Origin: Scandinavium goeteborgense
GTDB taxonomy: Bacteria; Pseudomonadota; Gammaproteobacteria; Enterobacterales; Enterobacteriaceae
Reading direction: 5' to 3'
NCBI RefSeq assembly: GCF_003935895.2
Contig: NZ_CP054058.1
Coordinates: 310,001-374,000, forward strand
DNA: 64,000 bases
The notes under the pieces are model-generated. The model saw nothing but the letters and a program-made list of their open reading frames with translations. It was not told where the DNA came from and ran no database searches. How positions within the stretch are numbered: position 1 is the stretch's first letter; every line of letters begins with the position of its first letter. Below are positions 10,970 to 20,723 of this stretch, piece by piece. The position numbers and the translations under genes are program-made.

Positions 10970-12730
10970 ATGAAAAAAGAAAACGGATATTCAACCGCGA
11001 GCCGGGCAGTGGTACTGCTCGTTGGAATGGTGCTCGGGATCCTTTGTTACCTGCTGGCGCGGCATAATCAGCTTACCGCAGACACCGATAATAATTTTTG
11101 GTCGCTGGCGGTCATTGTGATGGCGGTACCTGCCACCGTGATGGCCACCACAACGTTTACCTCCTCCCGAAAACCGATGCTCCTGAGAGTTACCACACTG
11201 GTCGTTCTCTGGGGGTTTTTGGCGCTGTTTGGAATCGCAGCCGGTCATCAGGATGCGCTTTCCAGCCTTGAGAGGTGGGATCGTCAGGAGTGGTTTCTGA
11301 CGTTGGGTGCGCAACTGATGCTGATAGGTCTGCTGATTCTTCCCTGGCTGCAATGGCGCTTTGAACTCTCAGAAGAGCAGACGTTTTACACGGCATTTTA
11401 TCGTCGAAATGGGTTTAACGCGTTAACGTTGCTGGTTGTGATGATTGCCAACGGCCTCTTTTGGTTGATTTTGCTGTTGTGGGCGAAATTATTCGAAATG
11501 GTCGATATCAGGCTGTTTACTAAAATATTTTTTGATTCTGGATGGTTCTTTTCAGTCGTGACGGGGGCGATATCTTCCCTGGTCGTTATGCTGACGCAGC
11601 AGCAGGCAAAGCGGATGGCAGCTATCCAAAATCTGCTGACGCTCCTTGCCAGTTGGCTGCTACCTTTGGTGTCTCTGCTCACGCTATCGTTCATTGTGGT
11701 ACTGCCGTTTGTGGGGCTGGAAACGCTTTCGCACCAGCTTTCTGCCGCAGGATTACTGAACTGTCTGGCGCTGATTTCACTGTTTTTGGTCGCCGTCGTT
11801 TTCGGTCCGGAACGCAACGTACAGCGCTATCCTAAAGGGCTGCGCTATCTCATTTACGTTTCTATTCTGGTGCTGCCGTTGTATGCATTTCTGGCGTCAT
11901 GGGCACTTTGGCTGCGTGTGCATCAGTACGGATGGACTCCCGAACGCCTTTATGCCGTGCTGGTTACCTGCACCACGGTCATCTGGACAATGGGCTATTG
12001 TGTGAGCCTGCTGTTTAACCGACGTGACCCCCTTAGATTGCAGGACAAAGTGGTTCCTGGCGTCTTTCTACTGATGCTTATTTTGCTCATTCTTCTACGT
12101 ACACCGCTGCTGGATGTCTGGAAAATTAGCGTAAACGACCAGATGGCTCGCTATCAGTCAGGGGCGATAACGGCGGAGCAGGTAAGCCTCTATATGTTCA
12201 GTCAGGCGGGTAATCGTGGCCATCAGGCTCTGCAGACGTTACAGCAGGATGAGAAATTTATGGCAGTGCCTCAGCGCAGGCAAGAGTTGACCATGTTAAT
12301 GACGCCACGCGGAAAGATTGACAGCTCGGTGATGCAAACCCAGCTAAAGAACAACGTTGACGTGGTGCCTGCAGATGCACACCCAGACGAGCAACTGTGG
12401 GTCGCCATCGGTAAAGAACAGTATGAGTCTTCGGCCTGCCTAAGGAGTAAGGACGATTGCCTGCTGGTCAGCCAGGATCTTAATCGGGATGGGCAGCCTG
12501 AGTGGGTGCTGTATCAGTTCACTGCGGGAACGGCGACTATATATAAAAATACGGCGCAGGTATGGGCACTGGCGGGGCAATCCCGGCAATTTCCGAAAGC
12601 GTTAACCAAGAGTGAGCTGCTTAAAGCGCTGGCTCAGAACAAGGTGCTCACTGTGAAAAAGGAGTGGGATGATCTCTCCATTTTTGGTGAGCGGATGAAG
12701 ATTGATTATTACGATGCCGCAGAACGGTGA
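10970..12730 (+). CDS. yhgE: YhgE, DUF4153 inner-membrane protein of unknown function
   Basis: A 586-residue protein. Residues 1-~385 contain about ten hydrophobic segments (for example 15-32, 113-129, 153-172, 190-212, 227-250, 256-276, 292-313, 362-380), typical of DUF4153 membrane proteins; residues ~390-586 form a soluble region including a DLNRDGQPEWVLYQF segment resembling a calcium-binding or FG-GAP-like loop. Position between pckA and hslO equals E. coli yhgE (574 residues). Function unknown. The ribosome site is weak (AGGG ~10 bases before ATG). It ends 41 bases from the convergent hslO. Confidence 0.85.
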   Translation: MKKENGYSTASRAVVLLVGMVLGILCYLLARHNQLTADTDNNFWSLAVIVMAVPATVMATTTFTSSRKPMLLRVTTLVVLWGFLALFGIAAGHQDALSSLERWDRQEWFLTLGAQLMLIGLLILPWLQWRFELSEEQTFYTAFYRRNGFNALTLLVVMIANGLFWLILLLWAKLFEMVDIRLFTKIFFDSGWFFSVVTGAISSLVVMLTQQQAKRMAAIQNLLTLLASWLLPLVSLLTLSFIVVLPFVGLETLSHQLSAAGLLNCLALISLFLVAVVFGPERNVQRYPKGLRYLIYVSILVLPLYAFLASWALWLRVHQYGWTPERLYAVLVTCTTVIWTMGYCVSLLFNRRDPLRLQDKVVPGVFLLMLILLILLRTPLLDVWKISVNDQMARYQSGAITAEQVSLYMFSQAGNRGHQALQTLQQDEKFMAVPQRRQELTMLMTPRGKIDSSVMQTQLKNNVDVVPADAHPDEQLWVAIGKEQYESSACLRSKDDCLLVSQDLNRDGQPEWVLYQFTAGTATIYKNTAQVWALAGQSRQFPKALTKSELLKALAQNKVLTVKKEWDDLSIFGERMKIDYYDAAER

Positions 12731-12735
12731 TATTC

Positions 12736-12760
12736 AAAAGCTCCCTCAATGGGAGCTTTT
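12736..12760. terminator. Bidirectional terminator between yhgE and hslO
   Basis: Perfect 10-bp stem AAAAGCTCCC / GGGAGCTTTT with a 5-base loop, followed by GCTTTT. It sits between convergent genes and works in both directions. Confidence 0.9.
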
Positions 12761-12770
12761 GCTTTTATAA

Positions 12771-13649
12771 TCAATGAACCTGCGGATCTGCCGGAGAGGC
12801 GTTGTTGCGGATCTCAGCAATGTCCATCGAGTTGAACACGTAATGGCTGCCGCAGTAATCGCAGTTCATATCGATTTCACCGTCATCGGCCAGAATGCTG
12901 TCAACTTCTTCATCCGGCAGCGTTCTCAGTGCATCGGCGCAACGCTCACGGGAACAGGTGCATTTGAATTCGACCGTTTGCGGCTCGTAAACCGTCACTT
13001 CTTCTTCGTGATACAGACGCCACAGAACGTCGTTCGCTGGCAGGCCAAACAGCTCTTCCGCTTTGATGGTGTCGGTCAGCGTCGCCAGATGCTCGAAATC
13101 GGTAGTCTGTGCATTTTGTGCTGGCATCACCTGCAGCAGAATACCGCCTGCCGCCATTTTGCCGTCGTGCTCACCGGTACGGATGATCAGACGCGTCGGC
13201 AGCTGCTCGGAGCGCAGGAAGTAGTCTTCGAGACACGCCGCCAGAGTATCGCCTTCCAGACCGACCACGCCCTGATAGCGTTCGCCTTCTTCCGGCGCAA
13301 TGGTGATAACCAGATAACCATTACCGACCAGCGTTTTCAGATCCGCGTTTTCCGGGATATCGCCCTGAACACGTGCCACACCGCGCAGCTGTTGATTATT
13401 GTTGCCGTTAATTACCGCCAGCGACATTGGGCCATCACCCTGCAGCTGCACGGTGATATCACCGGCAAACTTCAGCGTCGCGGTCAGCAGACTGGTTGCC
13501 ACCAGCAGCTCGGCCAGCACGTTTTTTACCGGCTGCGGATAGCTGTGGTTAGTGAGGACCTGCTCCAGCGTTTCGGAGACGGTGACCAGTTCGCCGCGTA
13601 CGGCCACGTTTTCAAACAGATAGCGGTGTAATTGATCGTGTTGAATCAT
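12771..13649 (-). CDS. hslO: Hsp33, redox-regulated chaperone
   Basis: A 292-residue cytosolic holdase that is switched on by oxidation plus unfolding. The C-terminal zinc switch is complete: KCTCSRERC gives Cys232 and Cys234, and CDYCG gives Cys265 and Cys268. Two ATG codons stand side by side; I chose the second ([10 protein letters not shown]), because it aligns with the E. coli start and puts the AAGAGAG ribosome site at a proper distance, while the first would be only ~3-4 bases from it. It follows hslR by 23 bases in a yrfG-hslR-hslO unit. Confidence 0.96.
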   Translation of the reverse strand: MIQHDQLHRYLFENVAVRGELVTVSETLEQVLTNHSYPQPVKNVLAELLVATSLLTATLKFAGDITVQLQGDGPMSLAVINGNNNQQLRGVARVQGDIPENADLKTLVGNGYLVITIAPEEGERYQGVVGLEGDTLAACLEDYFLRSEQLPTRLIIRTGEHDGKMAAGGILLQVMPAQNAQTTDFEHLATLTDTIKAEELFGLPANDVLWRLYHEEEVTVYEPQTVEFKCTCSRERCADALRTLPDEEVDSILADDGEIDMNCDYCGSHYVFNSMDIAEIRNNASPADPQVH

Positions 13650-13672
13650 CATTTTCTCTCTTAAGGGAACGG

Positions 13673-14077
13673 CTACTCACTGTTCCCATGTTTAAATCTC
13701 ATCAGGTCGCGGCGCTCTTTTTTATCAGGGCGACGGTCCGGGTGCGGCATGGTCAGCGCGTTGAGCTTGCGGGCCACGGCCATTTTTTCCCGTTTTTCGA
13801 TACTTTCGGCAGTTTCTTCGTAGAGCAGCGTGGCTTCGGTAGCCGGGCGTCGCTGCTCGGTGATGCCTTTAATCATCACCGTACGTTCATCGTTGCCCTG
13901 ACGCAGCGTCAGCATGGCGTTCATCTCCACCACTTTGCTGGGTTTGCTGCGCTGTCCGTTGTAATGCACTTTACCGCCTTCTACCATTTCACGCGCAACC
14001 GCGCGGGTTTTGTAGAAGCGGGCCGCCCAGAGCCACTTATCCAGCCGGACGGCGGCTTCGGTGGGTTTCTCTTTCAT
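13673..14077 (-). CDS. hslR: HslR (Hsp15), ribosome-associated heat shock protein
   Basis: A 134-residue RNA-binding protein. The S4 domain (about residues 9-70: [20 protein letters not shown]) is followed by a basic C-terminal tail. In E. coli Hsp15 binds free 50S subunits carrying a nascent chain and frees stalled peptidyl-tRNA. Ten bases separate it from yrfG upstream and 23 from hslO downstream, supporting one operon for heat and redox stress. Confidence 0.95.
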   Translation of the reverse strand: MKEKPTEAAVRLDKWLWAARFYKTRAVAREMVEGGKVHYNGQRSKPSKVVEMNAMLTLRQGNDERTVMIKGITEQRRPATEATLLYEETAESIEKREKMAVARKLNALTMPHPDRRPDKKERRDLMRFKHGNSE

Positions 14078-14087
14078 GGCTTCTCCT

Positions 14088-14756
14088 TCACCGGATCCCA
14101 GGAATCAGGCGACGATAATCATTCAATGCCGGGTGACGCTGATACTGCTTTTCCGCAATGCCAGAGTCGGGATTGGTAACGCCCAGGCAGTAACGAATTC
14201 CGAATAACGCGGCAGCATCGAGGATGGGCTCACTGTCGTCAATGAACAGCGTCTTATGCGCATCCAGAGTGGTTTCTTCGGCAACAGCCTGCCACAAACG
14301 CTGATCTTCTTTCGGATAACCAAATGTGTGGGTGGAAAGTAATAAATCAAGGTGTGACGCCAGACCGGTATGTTCCAGCTTCACCGCCAGGTTATGCGGA
14401 TGCGCGTTGGTCAGCAAAATGCGGCGCTTGCCGCTGGCTTTCAGCGCATCCAGGAACGGCACGGTGTCTTCACGCAGCACGGCATGCGGGCCTTGTGCGG
14501 TCGTCATGGCGCAGATATCCAGCCCCAGGCGTTCGCTCCAGTAATCCAGACAGTACCAGTTTAGCGTATGCTGCACGGCGTGATATTCCTGGCTGATGCG
14601 TTCCCGCGCTTCCTGCGGGCTTATGCCGTTTTGCGCCCCGTAGGTTTCCGGGACCAGTTGCTGCCAGAAATAATTGTCGAATGCGAGATCGAGAAGTGTG
14701 CCGTCCATATCCAGCAGAACGGTGTCGACCTCGTGCCAGTCGATGTCAAAATGCAT
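14088..14756 (-). CDS. yrfG: YrfG, GMP/IMP 5'-nucleotidase (HAD family)
   Basis: A 222-residue HAD-superfamily phosphatase. Motif I is DMDGTLLD (about 16-23), motif II LLTNAHP, and motif III/IV is Lys in GYPKEDQ plus FIDDSEP. The E. coli homolog dephosphorylates GMP and IMP. It heads the yrfG-hslR-hslO cluster; 69 bases separate it from igaA. Substrate is taken from the family, not visible here. Confidence 0.92.
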   Translation of the reverse strand: MHFDIDWHEVDTVLLDMDGTLLDLAFDNYFWQQLVPETYGAQNGISPQEARERISQEYHAVQHTLNWYCLDYWSERLGLDICAMTTAQGPHAVLREDTVPFLDALKASGKRRILLTNAHPHNLAVKLEHTGLASHLDLLLSTHTFGYPKEDQRLWQAVAEETTLDAHKTLFIDDSEPILDAAALFGIRYCLGVTNPDSGIAEKQYQRHPALNDYRRLIPGIR

Positions 14757-14825
14757 GTTGCGTCTCCAGCCGGAAGAATGCGCGACAGGTTATCACACCG
14801 GTCGCGCGAGCGGGAGCAGGGCGGT

Positions 14826-16973
14826 TTAGCTGTCTGTGGGATCCTGATGCAGCAGGTCAGGCGAGGTCAGCAGCACGGGGTTAAGGCTGCTTTCGTAATA
14901 TTTATGAATTTCCGCCATACGCATGCCATGACGATGGTAGCGGCGAATGGCCTGAATCCCGTTCCAGACAAAGCATGCCAGCATCGCCAGCATCAGCAGC
15001 GTAATACTGACGTAGCGCCACAGGCCGGAGCTGTCCGGCATGCGGTGCAGGTTGATGTGTTTGGTGCCATTGGCGTCGGTGTAGAGGTTGGTGACAATTC
15101 CTTCGGCGGTGAACGGTGTGTGCATCAGCATCCCGGCGAGGCGCTGGAACTCGGTCCACTGCTCGTGCGCCGGGTAGTCGTACAGGCTGACCGACGGCCA
15201 CGGTTGCGATACCAGGTCACTGCCTTCGTCGCTGGCGATCAGGAAACCGCCTGGCGCCGGGCTGTTTAAAGCCTGCGCCGCACGTGAGGTTTCACGCATC
15301 ACAAACGGTGCAGTTGAGGTTGTGACCAGGTTATCCAGTGATTCCGCGCTGACCGGGCGCAACAGCACATTGACGCCATCCAGTTTTCCGGCGCTGGCCC
15401 GCTTGGTCAGGGTTTCCCAGTCGCGGGTATTACCGAGGTTGACCAGCGCATTCTTCAGGCGTGCGCAGTCGTCTTCCGCAGAGCATAAATCTTGTGTTTT
15501 CAGCACGATATCGGCGAAGTCATCTAACAACACCATCCCGGATTTCTGAATGGCTGAGCGCAGCGCCGGGCTAACGCGAGAGCTGTCATCCGGGCTGGGA
15601 TGCAGCTGGCGATTTACCGCCTGTATCAGCGCCGTGGCTTTGGTGACGATATCGGATTCCGGCAGTGGCAGCGGCCGGGCGTCATTCCAAATAATTTGCG
15701 AGCAGTCGAAAGGCATAAACGGCGAGTTATCCTGCGCGGTCCAGGTGCCCTGCGAATGGATATTGCACATTCCGGTGCCGGCAATATGCAGCGTATCGCC
15801 GACCCGGACGCCAGCCTGATCCAGCTGGTTGACGGTGGTGGCCTCAATGGTTTGCGCGCCTTTCAGCCACGAAATCGTAAACTTAAACGGCATCCCGAGC
15901 GGAACGCTCATCCACAGCATCACCACAATCAGCAACGCGCCAGCGGCAATAATGGCACTGCGCAGCCAGTGCTGCAGCGGGAAGTGCTTCACTTCATTAT
16001 GCAGCGATAAAAAGCGGCCCTGACGCACGACGTGTCGGTCGAGGTAGATGTCGATATCGGTTTGCTGGCCGAGGTCCTGCGCAATAAACGGCTGCCAGTG
16101 GCGTGGGTAAATCAGGTCGATAATGCCGAGCGAAATGTTGTTGATGTGTTCCTGGTCGTTTTCACCGAACAGGCCCCAGCGTTTCGGCGTGCCTCGCAGG
16201 CAGTGAATTTCGCGCAGCGCGGTTTTCGATGGTGGCGCAAACAGGCCCCACAAACCAAACACCAGCAGCAAAATTGCTCCGCCGGTGACCCACGGGACAA
16301 ACACTTCCGGCACCATCAGCGCGCAGAAAAACAGCAGGAATGAGCCGACAATCAGCAGCGCTTCACGCAGGCCGTCCGGGCGACTCAGGGCATATTCTTC
16401 GTGGCTTTCCTGACGAATGTTCAGCAGTTCAATCTGCTCGCTTTCTTCCCCGCGAATGGACGCCTGGGTCGATGGCACTTGCTCCAGGGCGTAACCTCGC
16501 GCTTCCTGCTTGTGGTCGCGCAGCGTATGGCCGTTAAGGGAAATGACCAGCGGCAGAGAATCAGTGTGGATCAGCTCGACTTCGTTCTCGTCATTGATGT
16601 GTTGCTCCCAAAAAGGCGGCAGATGGATTTCAATGGAGTCGAGGAAATAGCGCCACTTGTTCGGATCTTCGGTGGTGATGCCGTAGCGGGTGATCGACTG
16701 GGTGACGATATAGACGGTGTTGCTCTGGGCGTTAAGCGTCAGAGCGGACGGCGCCACGGTGGCACCGGATGCGGGGACTTCCAGCGTACGGCTCAGGCCC
16801 TCGACATAACTTTCGACGGCACTGCGTTCTTCGCTGGACAGCTTACGCGTCGTCGCGCCGGTAAACGCATGCAGCCGGGGAAGACGCCGGTGCTGCGAAC
16901 GCTGTCGATAGAACCACCCTGCAAGCAATGCGCAGGCCAGCATAGCAGCGAAAAGAATCAAAAAGGTGCCCAT
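14826..16973 (-). CDS. igaA: IgaA (YrfF), inner-membrane repressor of the Rcs phosphorelay
   Basis: A 715-residue inner-membrane protein that restrains Rcs envelope-stress signalling by contacting RcsD. One transmembrane helix at the N terminus (2-23), a pair at about 203-247, one near 340-360 and one near 650-672, five in all as known for IgaA; the large segment between the fourth and fifth is periplasmic. The tail beyond ~690 and the N-terminal ~60 residues are diverged from E. coli (711 residues), the rest collinear. Essential in Salmonella when Rcs is intact. Divergent from nudE. Confidence 0.95.
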   Translation of the reverse strand: MGTFLILFAAMLACALLAGWFYRQRSQHRRLPRLHAFTGATTRKLSSEERSAVESYVEGLSRTLEVPASGATVAPSALTLNAQSNTVYIVTQSITRYGITTEDPNKWRYFLDSIEIHLPPFWEQHINDENEVELIHTDSLPLVISLNGHTLRDHKQEARGYALEQVPSTQASIRGEESEQIELLNIRQESHEEYALSRPDGLREALLIVGSFLLFFCALMVPEVFVPWVTGGAILLLVFGLWGLFAPPSKTALREIHCLRGTPKRWGLFGENDQEHINNISLGIIDLIYPRHWQPFIAQDLGQQTDIDIYLDRHVVRQGRFLSLHNEVKHFPLQHWLRSAIIAAGALLIVVMLWMSVPLGMPFKFTISWLKGAQTIEATTVNQLDQAGVRVGDTLHIAGTGMCNIHSQGTWTAQDNSPFMPFDCSQIIWNDARPLPLPESDIVTKATALIQAVNRQLHPSPDDSSRVSPALRSAIQKSGMVLLDDFADIVLKTQDLCSAEDDCARLKNALVNLGNTRDWETLTKRASAGKLDGVNVLLRPVSAESLDNLVTTSTAPFVMRETSRAAQALNSPAPGGFLIASDEGSDLVSQPWPSVSLYDYPAHEQWTEFQRLAGMLMHTPFTAEGIVTNLYTDANGTKHINLHRMPDSSGLWRYVSITLLMLAMLACFVWNGIQAIRRYHRHGMRMAEIHKYYESSLNPVLLTSPDLLHQDPTDS

Positions 16974-17292
16974 GCTTTTCCCATCATACTTATTCTTACA
17001 GGTTTCGTCGGTTGCCCATTAACACAGAACGTGAGCCCGTAGTTAGCTATCGGCACGTATCACTCAGAACTTTAAAGATTTATAAGGTTCTGACGCAACT
17101 TTTGAGCATATCAGAGGTCAACGCAAGCGAATATCAGCAAATTCTCAAATCCATTGCAAGGTCTTGACTTTTTGTTTAAAAAAGTGACTCATGCTGAAAG
17201 TTACGCAAATGTAAATATGTGACGTCGGGAATTGCGTAAACTGTGCGGCATGTCGCACAATTACCCTGTTATCACAGCCAACACAGGTCACC
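16974..17292. other. igaA-nudE divergent intergenic region (no gene)
   Basis: 319 bases between divergent start codons. A 171-residue antisense frame here overlaps nudE and is not credible. The stretch is AT-rich near 17160-17230 and should hold both promoters, but I could not assign them confidently. Confidence 0.4.
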
Positions 17293-17853
17293 ATGGATAA
17301 ACCCTTAACAAAACCCACCATCCATAAAGTTGAAACGGTTGCCCGTTCGCGACTGTTTACTGTGGAAAGCGTGGACCTGGAATTCAGCAACGGCGAGCGC
17401 CGCGTGTATGAACGGATGCGTCCTTCCACGCGTGAAGCGGTGATGATAGTCCCCATTGTTGACGACCATCTTATTCTGATCCGCGAATACACCGTGGGTA
17501 CGGAATCGTATGAGCTCGGATTTTCGAAAGGGCTCATCGACGCCGGTGAAAGCGTGTTTGAAGCCGCCAATCGCGAGCTGAAAGAGGAAGTGGGATTCGG
17601 TGCCAATAACCTGACGTTTCTGAAGAAACTCGGGATGGCCCCGTCGTATTTCTCCAGCAAAATGAATATCGTGGTGGCAGAAGATCTCTATCCGGAATCA
17701 TTGCCGGGTGACGAACCTGAACCGCTGCCGCAGGTACGCTGGCCGCTGGCTCAAATGCTGGACTTGCTGGAAGACCCCGATTTCAACGAAGCCCGTAACG
17801 TGAGCGCGCTGTTCCTGGTGCGAGAATGGCTGAAAGCGCAGGGTCGGTTGTAA
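17293..17853 (+). CDS. nudE: NudE, ADP compounds hydrolase (Nudix)
   Basis: A 186-residue Nudix hydrolase. The Nudix box is complete: Gly80, Glu86, Arg94-Glu95, Glu98-Glu99, Gly101 (GLIDAGESVFEAANRELKEE then VGF). In E. coli NudE hydrolyses ADP-ribose, Ap3A and NADH to AMP-containing products. Single gene, divergent from igaA and followed by a REP/BIME element. The ribosome site is weak. Confidence 0.95.
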   Translation: MDKPLTKPTIHKVETVARSRLFTVESVDLEFSNGERRVYERMRPSTREAVMIVPIVDDHLILIREYTVGTESYELGFSKGLIDAGESVFEAANRELKEEVGFGANNLTFLKKLGMAPSYFSSKMNIVVAEDLYPESLPGDEPEPLPQVRWPLAQMLDLLEDPDFNEARNVSALFLVREWLKAQGRL

Positions 17854-17854
17854 A

Positions 17855-17971
17855 TGCCCGGTGGCGCTACGCTGACCGGGCCTACAGGCTCTGAATCGTA
17901 TGCCGGTAGCGCGCGCTGACCGGGCCTAAAAGCCCTAGTTCGTAGGCCCGGAAAGCGTGCGCCGCCGGGCA
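17855..17971. repeat. REP/BIME element downstream of nudE
   Basis: Three REP-like palindromes: two in direct orientation (from 17855 GCCCGGTGGCGCTACGC...CCGGGCCTA and from 17902 GCCGGTAGCGCGCGC...CCGGGCCTA) and one inverted (17943-17971, TAGGCCCGG...GCCGCCGGGC). This is the usual bacterial interspersed mosaic element placed after a stop codon. Confidence 0.85.
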
Positions 17972-17993
17972 AAAATCTACCGGTTAACATCAG

Positions 17994-18021
17994 AAAAAAG
18001 GCGCCCTCAGGCGCCTTTTTT
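17994..18021. terminator. mrcA terminator
   Basis: 12-bp stem AAAAAAGGCGCC / GGCGCCTTTTTT around CTCA, 2 bases past the mrcA stop codon. Symmetric A and T tracts allow action in both directions. Confidence 0.9.
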
Positions 18022-18022
18022 G

Positions 18023-20575
18023 TCAGAACAGTTCGTGTGTTTCGCCGTTATCCATCAGCGTGGTGCCCACTTCGCGCACCGCCTGTTGGGTCGGTTGCGT
18101 CCCTTCAATAAAGAACTCTTCACGACTGCTGCCCCCGCTCGCCAACTGCCCGGTGTAACGGTCGATATTAACTGTCACCACGCCCGCAGGTGGCGTAAAT
18201 GGCTGTTCAGGCACGCCTTCCAGCGCCGCTTTCATGTACAGGTCCCAGGCGGGCTGTGCGCTCTTCGCGCCGCCTTCGTAGCCGGAAATCTGATCTTTAA
18301 TCGCGCCGGAAGCGGTAGTCCGGCCGAGGTCGCGGCGATGATCGTCAAAGCCAATCCACACCGATGTCACCACGCCCGGACCGTAACCTGAGAACCACGC
18401 ATCTTTCGAGCTGTTGGTGGTCCCGGTTTTACCGCCGATATCATGGCGTTTCAGGTCACGGCCTGCACGCCAGCCTGTACCCTGCCAGCCTGGTTCGCCG
18501 AAGATGTTGGTATTCAGCGCGCTCTTAATCAGGAAGGAGAGCTGCGTGCTGATGACATGCGGCGCGTATTCCTGGCCACCGCTGCGGGCAACCAGCGCCT
18601 GGTTGGCTTGTTCAAGACTCGGCATCGGTACCGTGGAGTTTTTAGGTTCCAGGGACGTGGCCACGTCTTCAACGTCTTTGTTTTCCAGAACGTCGGACTT
18701 CGGCGTATCACCGTAAATCACCGGAATATCGCAGTCGGCACAGGCAATTTTCGGTTTGGCTTCGAAAAGCGTCCCGCCCGCGTCGTTATCAATTTTACTG
18801 ATGAAGTACGGGTCAACCAGGAAGCCGCCGTTGGCCATCACCGAATAACCGCGCGCCACCTGAAGCGGGGTAAAGGAGGCGGAGCCGAGCGCTAACGATT
18901 CTGTCCGCACGATGTTATTGGCCGGGAAACCAAAACGCTGCAAGTATTCTGCGGCGTAGTCCACGCCCATCGCACGCATCGCACGTACCATCACCACGTT
19001 CTTCGACTGGCCGAGACCCTGACGCAGACGAATCGGACCGGCGTACTGCGGCGGTGAGTTTTTCGGGCTCCAGTCAGAACCGGCACCGGCATCCCAACGG
19101 GAAATCGGCACGTCGTTCAGAATGCTCGCCAGCGTCAGACCTTTGTCCATCGCCGCGGTATAAAGGAACGGTTTGATGTTAGAGCCGACCTGACGCAGCG
19201 CCTGAGTGGCACGGTTGAATTTGCTCTGGTTGAAATCAAAGCCGCCGACCAGCGCAATAATGGCGCCGTTATGCGGATTGATGGACACCAGCGCGGAGTT
19301 CACGTCCGGAACCTGCGCCAGCCACCAATTTTCATTTACCTGGCGAACCCAGATTTGCTGGCCGGTCTGGACGACGTCGGTGACTTTACGCGGCGTTGGG
19401 CCCTGCTGGGTGTCGGAGCGGTACGGACGCGCCCAGCGCATTCCGTCCATGTTCAGCTGTACCGATGTGCCGTCGGCGGTCATCGCCATGGCGTGTTGAG
19501 GATCGGCCGAGGTGACCACGGCAGGCTCAAGCGGCCCGTAGGTCGGCAAACTCTTCAGCGTATCGGTGATTTTTTTGCTGTCCCACGGGGTTTCGCCCAC
19601 TTTCCACAGCACGTTGGACGGGCCGCGATAGCCGTGACGCATATCGTAATCCATCACGTTGGTGCGCAATGCGTTCTGCGCCGCCAGCTGATCTTTACGA
19701 CCGATAGTGGTGTAAACACGATAACCGTCTTCGTAGGCCTGGTCGCCGTAACGACTGACCATTTCCTGGCGCACCATTTCTGTCAGATACGGCGCGGAGA
19801 AAGCAATTTCCGGTGCATGGTAGCTGGCATCAATCGGCTCGCGGACCGCTGAGTCGTACTGTGCCTGAGTGATGTAGTTTTCACTCAACATACGCGACAG
19901 CACCACGTTGCGGCGGGAGGTTGCTCTCTCCATCGAATACAGCGGGTTAAAGGTGGACGGTGCCTTCGGCAGACCGGCAATAACCGCCATTTCACTCAGC
20001 GTGAGCTGATCAACCGACTTACCGAAATAGACCTGCGCGGCAGCACCGACGCCGTAAGCGCGGTAACCGAGATAAATCTTGTTCAGGTACAGCTCGAGGA
20101 TTTCATCTTTGCTGAGCATCTGCTCAATGCGGATTGCCAGGAACGCTTCTTTAATTTTACGCGTCAGCGTTTTTTCCGGGCTGAGGAAGAAGTTACGTGC
20201 CAGCTGCTGAGTAATGGTACTCGCACCCTGAGAAGCGTGGCCGGAGAACAGTGCCACGCTTGCCGCACGGAAAATCCCCACAGGGTCAATCCCGTGATGC
20301 TCGTAGAAACGGCTGTCTTCTGTCGCAATAAAGGCTTTCGTCATCTCTGGCGGCATTTGGCTCAGAGTGACCGGAATACGACGTTTTTCACCGTATTGGG
20401 CAATAAGCTCGCCATCGGCACTAAAGACTTGCATTGGGATCTGCAGGCGCACATCCCTGAGCGTCGCTACGTCGGGTAGCTGGGGCTCAATAAATTTGTA
20501 GAGGCCATATATCGAGCCTGCTCCCAGCAGAATGCAACAGACTGCAAGGATGAATAAATACTTTACGAACTTCAC
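18023..20575 (-). CDS. mrcA: Penicillin-binding protein 1A
   Basis: An 850-residue bifunctional peptidoglycan synthase. A cytoplasmic start and one membrane anchor (about 5-27), then the GT51 glycosyltransferase with catalytic Glu in ATEDSRFYEHHGID and the motifs GASTITQQLARN and KIKEAFLAIRIE, an OB-like insert, and the transpeptidase with SxxK in GSNIKPFLYT, SxN in GQSKNVVMVRA and KTG in GGKTGTTNSSKDAWF. Length equals the E. coli enzyme. Divergent from the hof genes, as in E. coli. Confidence 0.98.
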   Translation of the reverse strand: MKFVKYLFILAVCCILLGAGSIYGLYKFIEPQLPDVATLRDVRLQIPMQVFSADGELIAQYGEKRRIPVTLSQMPPEMTKAFIATEDSRFYEHHGIDPVGIFRAASVALFSGHASQGASTITQQLARNFFLSPEKTLTRKIKEAFLAIRIEQMLSKDEILELYLNKIYLGYRAYGVGAAAQVYFGKSVDQLTLSEMAVIAGLPKAPSTFNPLYSMERATSRRNVVLSRMLSENYITQAQYDSAVREPIDASYHAPEIAFSAPYLTEMVRQEMVSRYGDQAYEDGYRVYTTIGRKDQLAAQNALRTNVMDYDMRHGYRGPSNVLWKVGETPWDSKKITDTLKSLPTYGPLEPAVVTSADPQHAMAMTADGTSVQLNMDGMRWARPYRSDTQQGPTPRKVTDVVQTGQQIWVRQVNENWWLAQVPDVNSALVSINPHNGAIIALVGGFDFNQSKFNRATQALRQVGSNIKPFLYTAAMDKGLTLASILNDVPISRWDAGAGSDWSPKNSPPQYAGPIRLRQGLGQSKNVVMVRAMRAMGVDYAAEYLQRFGFPANNIVRTESLALGSASFTPLQVARGYSVMANGGFLVDPYFISKIDNDAGGTLFEAKPKIACADCDIPVIYGDTPKSDVLENKDVEDVATSLEPKNSTVPMPSLEQANQALVARSGGQEYAPHVISTQLSFLIKSALNTNIFGEPGWQGTGWRAGRDLKRHDIGGKTGTTNSSKDAWFSGYGPGVVTSVWIGFDDHRRDLGRTTASGAIKDQISGYEGGAKSAQPAWDLYMKAALEGVPEQPFTPPAGVVTVNIDRYTGQLASGGSSREEFFIEGTQPTQQAVREVGTTLMDNGETHELF

Positions 20576-20653
20576 CGGAGATTTCCCATTTAGAGGTAAT
20601 TGGGCAGTTTATAAACAAACGCGCAGTAGTATAAAGGCAAGCCTGAAGCATTG

Positions 20654-20692
20654 ATATACCCGTCATATTTCAAACTGTATGGGCATTGGTTC
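20654..20692 (+). repeat. Candidate ERIC-end remnant upstream of hofM
   Basis: About 39 bases, ATATACCCGTCATATTTCAA then ACTGTATGGGCATTGG, resemble the terminal part of the enterobacterial ERIC repeat (TATACCCGTCATACTTCAA...). Only one end is visible, so this is a remnant if it is ERIC at all. Confidence 0.4.
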
Positions 20693-20723
20693 GAATGGGT
20701 TGAAGGATAAGGAGATCGTAAGA

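Noticed and set aside
13650-13652. Upstream ATG as hslO start
   Set aside because: It lies 3-4 bases from the AAGAGAG ribosome site, while the next codon is also ATG with better spacing and matches the E. coli N terminus.
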